From: Bradysia coprophila
Lineage: Eukaryota > Arthropoda > Insecta > Diptera > Sciaridae
Assembly (NCBI RefSeq): GCF_014529535.1
Contig: NW_023503496.1
Coordinates: 744,001 to 808,000 of the forward strand
DNA: 64,000 nucleotides
Direction: 5' to 3'
The position numbers and the translations under genes are program-made. Shown here one piece after another: positions 48,001-59,065 of the stretch (position 1 is its first letter; each line of letters begins with the position of its first letter). The notes under the pieces were generated by a model, which was not told the DNA's origin, searched no databases, and saw only the letters and a program-made list of their open reading frames with translations.

Positions 48001-50420
48001 AGTCTCTTTAGGTCGCCAAGGCATATTTGAACAGTAAACACTTTTTACTCGATGCAAAAACAAAAAGGTTTTTTTCTGTTTTGTCGCGACAAAAACACAG
48101 AAAATATTTCTAGATTGTTTTTAAATGTCCGACACTTTTTTGAATGAAAATATTTTACCGCCGAAGTGAACACAGCAAACATTGATTCTAGTACTTATAG
48201 TAGCGGAGTGTCACAGTTGTGTCGAAATATTTTCTATGTTTTTGTCGCGACAAAACAAAAAAAAACTTTTTGTTTTTGCATCGAGTAAAAAGTGTTTAGT
48301 GCCTTGGCGACCTAAAGAGACTATGCCCGTATACAATGGAATGTGAGTTTCTTTGAATTTTTTCGGTGAACTTTTGTGAGAAAATTTTCCATACATTTTC
48401 GGGAAACTGTCCTGTCGTTTCCCAATGACGGGCCTTAGGCACTTACAAATTACTATTACATTCCAATAATTGTTGAATTCTTTATCCCGAGTTTTATCAT
48501 TTATGAAATTCAATGAAAATCTTGAAAATGGCAATGATGAGAAACAATTTACCACCTCCCACAAGGAAACAAAGCGCTGACTTACTGCTTCCATATTTAC
48601 ACTTCCGTAACCTGTGTTCATTTCGGGGCAGTTCATTTCATCGGAATTGTCATCACACTGTACGATGCCATCACAAACCCATTCGTTACGTATGCACTGC
48701 CCGTTGTTGCAGATGTGCAGATTGCAGGTGCTGTTATCGTAAGTTATTTCTGGTGCTTTGGTAACGTTTTTATCGTTACTACGATCCGAACGATCGATGT
48801 CTCCATTTTGTCCACGCTGTGATTCCATTGCTGAAAATGAATGCAACTGTTTCCAGTTTTTGCAGGCACAGAAGCTTTTGTTTTACCTGCGATCGACATG
48901 CACGTGTGATCATCTGCTTCCACGTATCCATCCACACAATCGCATTCGAAAAGAGGCTGTGTCTCTTTGCAGTACGCGTTGTCAACACAATCATGTCCGT
49001 CGCCTTCTTGTGATTTAGTACAAGTAGCACCCACAAGCCCCAAACATTGTCGAAATCTCGCATTATATTCGTACATTGCGTCTGGACAAGAACACTTGTT
49101 ATTAATGCACAACAGTCCGGCAAAGCTGTCGCATTTTACATTTTCCTCGGTACAATCTGCTCCGTAAGCTAGGTCGCAGTTTCTATCTATATTCGCTACA
49201 AAATTCGGATTGCAGCGACAGTGCCCACTTTTGTTAGTAGTTGACGCATGCACACAATTTGAATTTGGAACGCAGGTCGACGAACTCGTGCAATGACCAC
49301 CGACTTTCGTAACGCAGGTGTTTGTAGAATAGTCAAAGAATTGATGCCAGGGCGATGGGCAGTTACACTTTCCAGCCGAACACACCAGATCATCAATGCA
49401 ATCTGAGTCGTCAGTGCAATCTTGGTCATAGGTCCCAGCACAATATTCGAAATTTTTGTTGGGTGAGTATTGCTGGTTTATGCATCGACATGAATCATAT
49501 ATCGGTTCTGTGTACGAATCCGAATATTGAACTTCCGCATCACAAAATGCATTATTCATGCAGTAACCCTCTGGACATTTCTCCCCAAGTCTGGGAGCAC
49601 ACATTTCCACAACTGGTCCTGTAAATCCGATTGCAAAAGGTTTGAAGCCATTATCTGTTGGAAACCTACTATAGTCCCTGTATTCGTACTTTTGCACAGA
49701 CAAGTATTCAAACTTATCCTGGCAGTTACATATGCCCGAAATGCATCGGAGATTTAAGGTATCCGTTTGCAAGCATTCCACATCTCGGGTACAATTATCC
49801 AATATTTTCTTCCTCGGCAGACAAGTTTTGTCGATCGAGTGGAAGTGGTCCGAGTCACAAAGACATTTGTCTTGAACACATATGGCACCGTCGACGCATT
49901 CGTTTCGCAAACAACTGCCTTGACTTCGTCCAACACAAAGTCCTCTTTCTCTGGAGTAAATCCCATCTTTACATTCGCATTTCCCATCCACACATTGCAA
50001 CCCAACGAATTTCGAGCATTGATCTTCTTCGGAACAATTTTCCCCGAATAGTACCGACAGTCTGCATGTACCGTTGTACGTTTCATGGTATTTCGAATCG
50101 CATTCACACACGCCGTCAGCACTGCAAATCGAGTTCTTTACACAGTCGGTGATTTCCACAAGTGTTTCTTCGCTTAATGCACCGTACTTGCACCGTTCCC
50201 CTGATTTTGTCACACATTTGCCCTTCCCTTCATCGTACAACATCTCGTCTGGCTTGGAACAATCACATTTTCCATCTCGACATGAAAGCCATGCCGCCTT
50301 GTCGCATTTATTGATTCGGTTACATTCTTCTCCATACGATCTGCGAGTGGCCAAAGTTATGCCAGATGAAAATGCGCAAACACTGAGAACAACGTACAGA
50401 AAATTGCTTTCGATTTTCAT
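45059..50420 (-). CDS. Secreted protein with about ten EB/EGF-like modules and two LDLa modules (630 aa)
   Basis: Exons on the minus strand: 50420-48887, 48830-48586 and 45172-45059. Introns are GT-AG with matching phases (1, then 0); the first is 56 nt, the second 3.4 kb. Residues 1-24 are a signal peptide ([20 protein letters not shown]). Residues 28-505 are about ten Cys-rich repeats of the EB/EGF type, with blocks such as GKCDC, GVCEC, GKCEC, GKCNC and NKCSC. Residues 547-580 and 594-630 are LDL-receptor class A modules with the calcium-binding CDGxxxCDDxSDE pattern ([26 protein letters not shown]). No membrane segment is seen, so as modelled it is secreted. The last module is followed at once by TAA, 6 nt before a perfect GTAAGT donor (45052-45047). 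The exon may therefore not be the natural last one. The exact family is unknown; an extracellular binding or adhesion role is likely. Confidence 0.85.
46147..46715 (-). mobile_element. Broken non-LTR retrotransposon, reverse-transcriptase fragment
   Basis: Two overlapping minus-strand frames (46715-46440, then 46530-46147) carry consecutive pieces of a Jockey-type ORF2. The first has the pre-RT linker ([19 protein letters not shown]). The second has [27 protein letters not shown] and [13 protein letters not shown], matching conserved RT blocks. The frame change, the shortened RT and the absence of the catalytic YxDD box show that it is dead. It lies in intron 2 of the EB/LDLa gene in the same orientation. 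Confidence 0.85.
47015..47096. repeat. Perfect 37-bp hairpin with 8-nt loop
   Basis: 47015-47051 is the exact reverse complement of 47060-47096. Weaker pairing extends outward (AAGGTATGGTC near 46982 with GACCATACCTG near 47109). It lies in intron 2 of the EB/LDLa gene and is probably a MITE. Confidence 0.9.
47919..48410. mobile_element. Inverted repeat with about 190-bp arms in intron 2 of the EB/LDLa gene
   Basis: The arms 47919-48113 and 48218-48410 share CCCGAAAATGTATGGAAAA, TTCAAAGAAACTCACATTCC, GGTCGCCAAGGCA and TTTTGTCGCGACAAAAAC in opposite orientation. The left arm has an 11-bp insertion (TATTTGAACAG). Confidence 0.85.
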
Positions 50421-51149
50421 TGTTAGAACCTAGAACGTCTTTCCTTTCGCGATAACTTCAATGAACTGATATGAAGAACCTTCGAATCACAGTTTTTCTA
50501 ACAAATCTTGTGCACTCGCAGTCTAGAAACTAATAGAAATAACAGAACACGTTTGAGTGTCGTGCAAGGGGTCAGCCGCTGTTGAAAATGTTGTCACAGC
50601 GTTTTTCAATATTGCCTGAAAGCAGTTGGTTCTGCTTGCCTTCTGTGCGAATTGAATTTATGGCCCGTATTCCGTCGAGTTGAACTTACAGCCAAATTTA
50701 AAGCGATGCAAACATAAAATCGTGTTGTTAGTTCACTTCCCCGGTTAGCACGAGTGGCATATAAAGCGAAGCGCAAAAAATTGAATTTTCTCACCTGATA
50801 CACGGTCAGGAAAATCAACGCAAGCATCTCAGAGGTTTTGACAGCTAAACATCAAAAACCGAAATTTTTGTTTCAGTTAAATTGGGTAAAATTGCACTTG
50901 ACCAAAGCAAACTACTCTATTTGACGTGTAAAAACCTCTATTACCCTGCTAGGTGCTTTGACTTGACACAATTTTCTTCAAAGATTGACGACCTCTAAAA
51001 TGATGATGCAGTCAAACAAATCAATAAAATCAGAACGCGATTATCAGTGTCGCTACTTTGTATTCATTCAGTTCTCTGTTTGTTATTAGTAGATTACAGC
51101 AACGCTCATGCAAACGGCGCATACCGCTGTATAGTAGATTTCTCGTGTG
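50421..51149. other. Upstream flank of the EB/LDLa gene
   Basis: It should contain the promoter of the minus-strand gene. I see no clear core promoter element or other gene. Confidence 0.4.
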
Positions 51150-51724
51150 AATTTTGTTGATCCGACACGATAACGAGACTTTTCATTTTTATTTCTAGTT
51201 ATGTAATGAACAACGCAGCCGAGAAAATAGGCATTTTCTCACCTCAGCTGAAACTTCTGAAGCCATTGTTGTGAAAAACGATGTGTCGGAAAAAGTAGCA
51301 AGTTTCATTTTCTCTGGTGACTTGTTGCTCTTGAACGGAGGTGTTAAGTTTGTGTTTATTTCTAAAATAAAACCATAGAGTTACACAGCAAGTAAAGACT
51401 CGATTATCAATAAAACTCACTCGAATTCGATAACTCACGATACAACAGAATTACCATGACGTTTCAAATCTTGGTAAAAACAAACCAGGGAAAATAAGTG
51501 ACACAATCAATAAGCTGGCTACATTTGCAATTGTGGTCTCGGGACAAAAATATGATTAAGAACAATTCTATTTAATACCATTAGTACCGGTAATGACGTT
51601 GTTATTAATAGCATTGGTGGTAACAATCTGCGATCACAACTTGGTTTGCAGTGCGTTGATTCAATACGTCAAATGCAATATGAATTCTACATTTTGACGT
51701 ATTCTTGGTCATATAGTTTCGACG

Positions 51725-51923
51725 TTAAAGTATAGTTTCCACTTAAAGTATAGTTTCCACTTAAAAAGAGCACTCCGTTTAGCCCCCGTCTACATGACAG
51801 TTGTAAAATAGAACAAAAGAACTGTCACGCAAACGGAGTGGAAATTGAATTTGTTCTATGTTATAACTGTCATGTAAACGGAGGCTAAACGGAGTGCTCT
51901 TTTTAAGTGGAAACTATACTTAA
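51725..51923. mobile_element. Fold-back MITE, family AGTATAGTTTCCACTT, copy 2
   Basis: It begins TTAAAGTATAGTTTCC and ends GGAAACTATACTTAA. The first 23 bp of the left end are duplicated. TTAA is present at both edges. The homologous point in copy 1 of the duplication (about 40680) reads CGACGTTGGACGGTTCG and lacks the insertion. Confidence 0.85.
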
Positions 51924-52180
51924 CGGTTCGTGACACACAAAAATTGAACCATTTTCAAAGAAATTGTACAATATCACCGGATGATGCCAGTGCCCATTCA
52001 GCATACACAGCACCGAGTACCATTCAGGTCTCTGTCGCCTCTTTTTCTAGACCAGTAAGCAATTTTTTTGTGGTAAAAATTGTATTTTCCCTTTACCATC
52101 GATCATATTCCAGCGCCCTGGACCATTGTCAAATTGTTATCTATGAAGATGCGGCACTGTACGTTTCATTCAACTAATTG

Positions 52181-52443
52181 AGTTCCAAACAAAAAATTTT
52201 TATATTTTTTATCGATGGAGAACCTAATTATAAGACACTTGGTCTCGTATCATATGCCAAAAAAAGTTAAAACTTTTTTTATAAATCATTTTGAAAGTCA
52301 CTAAAAACACGAAAATTTGAATCAAAATACAAAAATTTTTGATGACATATATTTCTATTCGAATTTTCGTGTTTTTAGTGACTTTCAAAATGATTTATAA
52401 AAAAAGTTTTAACTTTCTTTGGAAAAAAAAATTGTTTGGAACT
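52181..52443. mobile_element. 263-bp palindromic MITE with TAATTG TSD
   Basis: TAATTG at 52175-52180 is repeated at 52444-52449. The termini AGTTCCAAACAA and TTGTTTGGAACT are perfect complements, and the inner arms share TTATAAATCATTTTGAAAGT. The empty site in copy 1 of the duplication (about 40935) reads AACTAATTTAACGAC. Confidence 0.85.
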
Positions 52444-53152
52444 TAATTGAACGACAGAAATATTTAATTTGAAACATTTCTAATCTTTCAACCAATTATG
52501 ATGCCAAGAAAACCATACAAACACATGCTCACATGCATTTAGTTCACAAAATGTAAGACTAGAGGGCGACGTTTACGTACATTTATTTCAGTAAAAACGG
52601 CAACTTTTGTTCGAAGAAATGGTATTTTTTGAGAATTACTCATTACACACGATGTAATATAAACTAATTTTCTAATTATAAATAGCAAATTGGAATTTTG
52701 TATAAGCAAAAATCCATTATTCTCCATACAAAATTCGCTTTTTATACTGAACTGAACAATGGAAAGTATGGCGCGTTCCATTACATTTTGATCGATTTTG
52801 ACAAAAACTACTACTGCGTCCCATGCCCTATGAACCTAACCTTAAAATCTACCTTATCTTACTAATACATGTTCAGAACAATCTGAATTACCATGATAGT
52901 TGGCACAGTCAATACGTTTCTAGATTATGTAATGTCAAGCTTTGTCCTGTGATTTTTAGTTTTGAATTATAACGTTGATCTATAAACAAACAACAGGAAA
53001 CCGATTTCACTAAACAATAAAAACGAACTTGGATTCTATTGAAAATCGTCAATCGATTACCTACACTACTATGTATAACATCAGTTTGAAGTTTAAATTA
53101 AAGTAAACCGATTTTGTCAACACTAAAAATAGTGTATTATGGATAGGTCTAA

Positions 53153-53228
53153 GGCGTCTAAGGTAGCTCAATCGATAGAGCAATGGACTCATATCCAATA
53201 TGTCCCGGGTTCAATCTCCGGCGTCGAA
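53153..53228 (+). other. tRNA-like sequence, probably a SINE head
   Basis: It has an A-box match (TAGCTCAATCG), a 4-bp D-arm (GCTC/GAGC), a TGGA/TCCA arm around CTCATA, and a T-arm CCGGG-TTCAATC-TCCGG. The acceptor stem does not pair and the B-box is imperfect, so it is not a functional tRNA gene. The body of the presumed SINE continues toward about 53400 but no second copy was seen in the window. Confidence 0.5.
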
Positions 53229-54529
53229 AGTATTTAAACGTTTTTACCTGATCTAGAAATGATTAGAGTGACTATTAGTGTAAGCTAATGAGTCCCACCG
53301 ACCGTAACGAAGTCGTAAAAACATTAATTCGAAAGAAAGAATCCTGACCAGGAACGTCAATCATTAACCGATACCGATTGTTTTTAACCCATACCAGCGC
53401 GTTTGGGTTTATGCTGTTTAAGCCGAAAACGATTCATACCAGTGAGCACAGTGTGGTCAACTGCCCATTCATGGAGGGGTAAAAATACCTCTATGTATTC
53501 GCTTCTTTTTACTAAGCAAATTTTTCGGTCTTTGCGAAGACTTATCGTCGAGTTTCTGCTTGAGATTATGTTGCAAAGCAGCTGTCTCTGTCTTGTTTAT
53601 GTTACTCATCAACTAATCTGTCTAATCATTGGTCGTATCGTATTGGAATGCTTTATCTTTCAGTCAGGGGCGCCGAGATCTATACGGCGTATGGGGCAGA
53701 TGCCCCATACGACTTCCGGTCGCCCTATACGTTGCCCTATACGGTTTTACGTATTTCTTTTGTTTACCAAAATTTTGCCCCATACGAGCTGATGAAAAGT
53801 TGGCTCCTCTGCTTTCAGTGTGGAAACATTCATTTCGTTCGTTCACATTATTGTTCAATGTATAGCAATCAGATCTTCTGTTTTTTTTTGAACGACTACG
53901 GCATCGATTTATCAATGGGTTAATCGTGTGATAGGTAGTATTGTAGTCCGAGGTGTCGTAATTGTTTTTAAGGAGGAAATTAGCACTTATCTTGTCTGGG
54001 TTAGTCATAGCATTGATACTGATTATACAACGGCGATAATCAGTGGAAAATAAAATCATTAGTTTCTTATCTATTTGGGCATGTTTTACCTACACGAAAC
54101 CATTTTCGACGTTTCGATATGAACTAGTTTAGTCAATCGAATCGCCAAGTTCTAGCGGTAAAACATAAGATTGGTTTCAGTTTAAACCGAGTCTTTCGAT
54201 CAGGTTGTTGGCATGCCAAAGTGTCGGTAGTAGGAACTGTGTTGTTAGTACAGTAGTAAAATTTGTAGAATAGGGTCATCGACGTGTAAGTTATTATCTG
54301 TTAAATAGGAGGAAAACATGTGATTGCGTGAATGGACGACACTGATAAACTGTCGAGGTAAAAATTTCGTCTTTTTGTCGCAAAAAGTGCTGTTGAAAGT
54401 TTGACTTCTTATACTTAAGACGAATACACAAGTCGTGAAAAACGTCTTGAAAAGTATGAAATTTCCGAGTTTACGTCAGGTTTACCCCACACATGACTAA
54501 AATTTGACAGATTTCAAAATTTTGCATAG

Positions 54530-54750
54530 TCATTTTGCAATAGATCAAAATTGTCAAATAAGATGTCAATTTCACAAAGCTAACCTCAAAAGAAAAGATG
54601 TTTCGTTCACAGAGCCGCCCCTTGAAGTATATGAAAATCTGTCTGGCGTCTCACGATCCAATACTTTTTTCGTTCTCTTCGAGGTAAGCTTTGTGAAAAT
54701 GACAACTTTTTGACAGCTCAAACGACATTGACAATGATCTATTGTCAGAG
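54530..54750 (-). repeat. Dispersed inverted-repeat family, copy 2
   Basis: Reverse relative of 38930-39180. It ends CAAACGACATTGACAATGAT and contains GGCGTCTCACGATCCAATAC, the complement of a block in copy 1. Confidence 0.7.
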
Positions 54751-54960
54751 AACAATAGAAAATAAACGTCAATATCGCATTCGGTGCTCTTCACATCATT
54801 GTGTGTTGAGGCTATCCCTTTCTAATATCATGCAAAATGGCTGAAGAATGAGCCTTTAGATCAACCATAAAAATAATTGACAGATGGCTCGTACATTTTC
54901 TGTCAACGTTTTTCTGACATTTTTCACGAACTGTGAGCTCATTCCTAAAGTACACTTAAC

Positions 54961-55045
54961 CAGTCGGTGAAATTTTCCCACATAAGCTGAAAATTTTGAC
55001 AGATGGCAAATAACATCTGTCAAAATTTCATTTCACCGACTCGTT
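54961..55045. repeat. Palindromic dispersed repeat with AAAATTTTGACAGATG
   Basis: CAGTCGGTGAAAT at the left pairs with ATTTCACCGACTCG at the right, with GACAGATGG / CATCTGTC inside. Related sequences lie at about 1766-1862 and 6685-6750. Confidence 0.7.
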
Positions 55046-55693
55046 GTATACTTGACTTAAGACCATATATACTCTATTTTTTGCTATCTTAAGAGTACGT
55101 TCATAAATGCGGTGTAAACTGCTTTTCCTGCAATTTTCCTGCAGATGGCGCATCTCACTAGCAAGATTCTGACGAGCCACCGCCGACCGCCATAGTGCTT
55201 AATTCATAAATTACGTTCTACACTAGGCGAGAGGGGTTTAGGAAACAAGCCATAGTTGTTACAGTATCAAAATTTTCCAATGAGACTATGAGTGTTATAC
55301 GTCAAGTGTTATACAATTGGAATGAAACAATAAATTGTGCTTTGACTAATCGCTAATCGTATCAGATACACTCATGGGCAACTCGACATTAATGTAGAGT
55401 TTATATCGACAAACATAGTGAAATGAATTGTAGAACATAAAACTGTTGTAAGGTGTGATTGGGTTGATAACGTTCGACGATACATTGGGAAACTTCCATA
55501 AAAGTGACGTCGGTTATTTTTAATTAGTGTTGACAATACAGGTGTGTAAGAACAAGATATTTTGAGAGGTTTTGCAGATTAATTGGGCAGTAAACGCGAA
55601 CATTTCTGTGAGCTTTATTGGAACTCTCATCTGAACTTACCGACAAAAAACCAAGGTTCTGAAAGAACAGGTTAAGACACACACGAGGGCGGC

Positions 55694-56270
55694 TGACACA
55701 CAAATTTTGACAAATAGATGCTATTTATTGAACATACTCATTACAGATTGTTTGAAATGTCAACTTGATAAAAACCATTTTTTTTTTCTTCAAGTTGACA
55801 CTTCAAACAATCTGTTATTTATTTGTTGGTTTTGAGACCGTTCTAACAGCCTTTTACAGCCAATAACAAGTTCAGTCTGGACCACCGGCTTTACGTGACT
55901 TCCGAACCACGCCTCGAAGTATGTAATTACTCTCTGAGGAAAGTTAGGTGCGAAATTGATATCTCGCCTTAATGTAGGCTAGACATATGTACACAAATTC
56001 ATCGTATTTGGGTTACGTCATACGATTCATTCAGTGTGTACATCGTTGCAGCCACCAAACACACCGCAACTACCCAAATTATGAAGCTTGAGTGAACTAA
56101 GGACGTTACCAATGCGATATAATCGCTAGAAAAATTCCATGCGGAATTTGTCTGTCACGGGAATCGAACCCGGATCATTTTGGTGGAAGGCTAGTACGTA
56201 ACCACTGAGCCATCCCGTCATAAGTGAGTATGTTCAATAAATAGTATCTATTTGTCAAAATTTGTGTGTC
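55694..56270. mobile_element. TIR-bounded element enclosing a SINE-like copy and a hairpin
   Basis: About 48-bp terminal inverted repeats start GACACACAAATTTTGACAAA (55694) and end with the complement (56270). Inside lie a 26-bp hairpin pair (55743-55815, one mismatch) and the SINE-like copy 2 (55844-56220). Confidence 0.75.
55844..56220 (-). mobile_element. tRNA-headed SINE-like element, copy 2
   Basis: Shares its full length with 20711-21052. Both begin TAACAGCCTTTTAC on the plus strand and end at the tRNA-like head, here with B-box GGTTCGATTCC and a better conserved stem region. This copy has an extra stretch of about 35 bp around 56011-56045. Confidence 0.75.
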
Positions 56271-56289
56271 GTAGGCCTCCTCTGAATCC

Positions 56290-56413
56290 GGGGAGCGAGT
56301 CATTTGTACAAATGTACGAAAGCGTTGGTTAGAAGAGTAAAAAAGATATACACCATCATTCTTCTCTCTTCTAACCAACGCTTTCGTACATTCGTACAAA
56401 TGCCTTGCTCCCC
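56290..56413. repeat. Hairpin with about 48-bp arms
   Basis: GTACGAAAGCGTTGGTTAG at the left pairs with CTAACCAACGCTTTCGTAC at the right. The outer GGGGAGCGAG pairs imperfectly with CTTGCTCCCC. The loop is about 28 bp. Confidence 0.85.
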
Positions 56414-57443
56414 ATGCCTAAACTATTTTTTAAAATTCTAAAAAAACATACGGGTCCAATATTTAAACCTTCCGGACCAGAAAATCACATAAACGCCCAA
56501 CATGAACATTTTGAGCGGAGAAGTTTAAATGGTTTCAGATAACGTTTAACTTCAGCTTCACTTTCGCGTCGGTAAATCACACAGATTACCGACAATTTGT
56601 TTTTGGTGTAATCAAGAGCCACAGATATGCAGAATGACATTCTCGGACTCCATCTGGTAGATCAGGTAGAACACTAGTAGACCATCGTCAACCATTTTAA
56701 GAAAGGACGTCAATTGCATTAATATTGAGAGGGTATTGCCTCCACACTATATCTAAATGTTACCCTAACCATACCGGAAACGATAATTTATAAGATCATA
56801 CAACTTGCGTGTAATCACTAGCACTTACTGCGTTGCAGATCATACTTTTCCTTCCTCACCCTAGCTAATGCAGGAAAACACGACACTACTTTTGTCAATA
56901 GGCAATGGGAATTGTTTGCGTATTTACCGCAATGGCGCTGAGGGCAAGTCGGACTTCTGTCAAAATCTCATAGATTAAAAGCTCGTTCAAACGATTTGAA
57001 CGGTTTGATAGAAAGCTTTTTAAACTTCCTACCCATTGTGTTATGACGTAACTCTAGCTTTACATAGCAACTCAAAAGACAAATTGAAATTTTTCTTTTG
57101 TTCATCTGTCTGTCTGACAGAAAAACTTAAATCAGTCCTCTTTCCCGTTGCCATGTGTCGGTACATAGCACTATGGTAGGTATCAATGATCCGGAGCGTA
57201 AGAAAATTGAAAAATTAAGAAAAATTAAAAGAAATCAACAGAATTTTCCTTTCAAACCTTTCAAATTACTCTGACAAAAGACCGACTCGTCGTGACTGAA
57301 TCTGTTAATGTAACGTCAAATCCACAATCTATAATTAGAGGCCTAAGTCTACTGTTCTTGCCTTCGGTTTAAAAACATTAAACCTTTTGCAGGATACACC
57401 CATCGAATACGTAGTTTTGCAAATATCGTATGTGGCACACAAG

Positions 57444-59065
57444 ATGACGTCACAGTGAGAATGATGAATTTTTGACGTAAAACTTTGTCTCTGTCGCTAA
57501 AATTATTTCATTTCCGCTTTAGATGGTACAAGTATGGCCTAATTATTCTGACATGTTTCGGCTTTGTTGTGACATTTTCTTATCTAATTACATCGACGTC
57601 CACATCCACCACCATATACAATCCAGTTCGTACAACAGCTAAACGATCTTCTGTCACATCAGCACCACCACACCTTGTGCCACCCTCGCCCATCTCGTCT
57701 GCACATCTGCCAATTTCAGTACCGCTGCCAATGGCGCACATACATGCTCACAGCTATACTCAACTGCATTCCTTTAACGAAACATTTATGACCTTCCCGT
57801 GGGACGAATTAGAAACGGCAGCCGCAAACAATCTCAAATCGGAGCGACTGCAATTAACGAAATTGTTCATCGACGAGTTGACATACTTCATCGAAATGGA
57901 GCCATTGGTTCCGATAAACGAGAATTGTCAGCCGCCACCGTTGCCATCTTCAGCCGAAGTGAACTGTTCACTTTATCCGAACGCTTTTAGTGGCGTCAAA
58001 AGAAACGATTCGGTTAAAATTGGCGCCATTTTGCAACTGGGCTTCGATGTCGATGTACTCGAAATTTATTTGCATGAACTGTACGGTGTGGTCGATTTAT
58101 TTTTCATCATCGAGTCGACGCATGCTCATTTCGAAAGCATACGGAAACCATTGGTGTGGGAACGTGTTCAGAGACAAGAAAGATTTTCGAAATTTCCGGT
58201 GGTTCATTTTATTATCGATGATGCTGAGCCAATGGTTCAGTCGAAAGACAAAAAGTGGTCGATGGAAATTATGCAAGAGCGGCGGAGATGGGAGAAGTTT
58301 GTCGATTGGAATGATCAGACGAGATTTTTTGGAGTTAATGACGTGATAGGTAAGCACACGAGCCAAAGAGTGTTGCTCGAGAAGCTTTTAGAAACACACC
58401 AGGTGTAGTTGGCACGGCGTGGTTGAAAGGCCTTTTTCAATAAAATTTCAAATGTTCCAGGTTTCGGAGATGCTGATGAAATACCCAGCCGAGCTAAGCT
58501 CAACATGTTCAAATACTGTCAGTTGAAAGGAGAGTCAGTTGATTTTGGTATTTGGTTTCCATTCGGCCGGATCGACCAGGCGTTCAAGACTGACTATCCC
58601 ATAAAAGGTCATCCATACACATTAGGCGACCCAACGTTCTACACGGTAGCCTCAGCCAAAGCTTTAGTGGCAAAAAAACCGAACGAATATCCCAACAGAA
58701 AACGCGGCAAATCCGGCAACTTTATGCTTGGTGGCATGCACATGACGCATTACGGATATCTACCGTTTCAATTGGTCAAATACTGTACCGCCACGGAAAG
58801 TAATATGCAAACACTGAAGGACGTACAGAAGTTATCCAGCTACTTGAGAGTGGGCGATGTGCGGGAAATGGAAGCGGCTTTTGCTGCCACACCGAAACAT
58901 TTTGAACGGAGAATAATTAAAGTTGATTTATCGAAGAGTGAAATGAAAGAGATCTGTGTTTTACCTTGGTTCTATGATTGTAATCGGAATAGATATCCGG
59001 TGTGGGAAGGTGGACATGATACGAGACTTGATACACTGATAGACAATAAAACGATAGAGGTCTGA
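57444..59065 (+). CDS. Family-17 glycosyltransferase (MGAT3-like beta-1,4-N-acetylglucosaminyltransferase)
   Basis: Exons: 57444-57454 (11 nt, ATG ACG TCA CA), 57523-58349 and 58461-59065. Introns of 68 and 111 nt are GT-AG with agreeing phases (2, then 1), giving 480 residues. The start is chosen because it yields MTSQWYKYG, a short cytosolic tail, and no in-frame ATG exists in the second exon. Residues about 9-30 are one membrane span (LIILTCFGFVVTFSYLI), so it is a type II Golgi protein. A Ser/Thr/Pro-rich stem runs to about residue 110. The catalytic domain has VDLFFIIESTHAHF, the GT17 signature GFGDADEIPSR (about 280-290, metal-binding acidic residues) and MLGGMHMTHYGY. Vertebrate MGAT3 adds bisecting GlcNAc to N-glycans. 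Insect substrate specificity is not known from sequence. Length is somewhat below vertebrate MGAT3. Confidence 0.85.

Larger units (their letters stand above)
51150..53106 (+). repeat. Dispersed duplication, copy 2
   Basis: Collinear with 39370-41180 but with insertions, including MITEs at 51725-51923 and 52181-52443. The homology ends near TTTAAATTAAAGTAAA (53091-53106). Confidence 0.8.
53229..55693. other. Intergenic with dispersed repeats
   Basis: CAGGGGCGCCGAGATC near 53665 followed by a GGGGCAGATGCCCC palindrome looks like a transposon end but no partner end was found. The 54530-54750 and 54961-55045 repeats lie here. No gene is recognised. Confidence 0.45.

Noticed and set aside
48211-48585. 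Continuation of the LDLa exon frame to 48211
   Set aside because: The frame runs past a consensus GTAAGT donor into intron and fold-back sequence; splicing to 45172 continues in phase to a second LDLa module.
53153-53228. Functional tRNA gene
   Set aside because: D-, anticodon- and T-arm-like segments exist, but the acceptor stem does not pair and the B-box is imperfect.
56150-56220. Functional minus-strand tRNA gene
   Set aside because: The tRNA-like head belongs to a longer repeat present twice in the window and lacks a proper acceptor stem and terminator.
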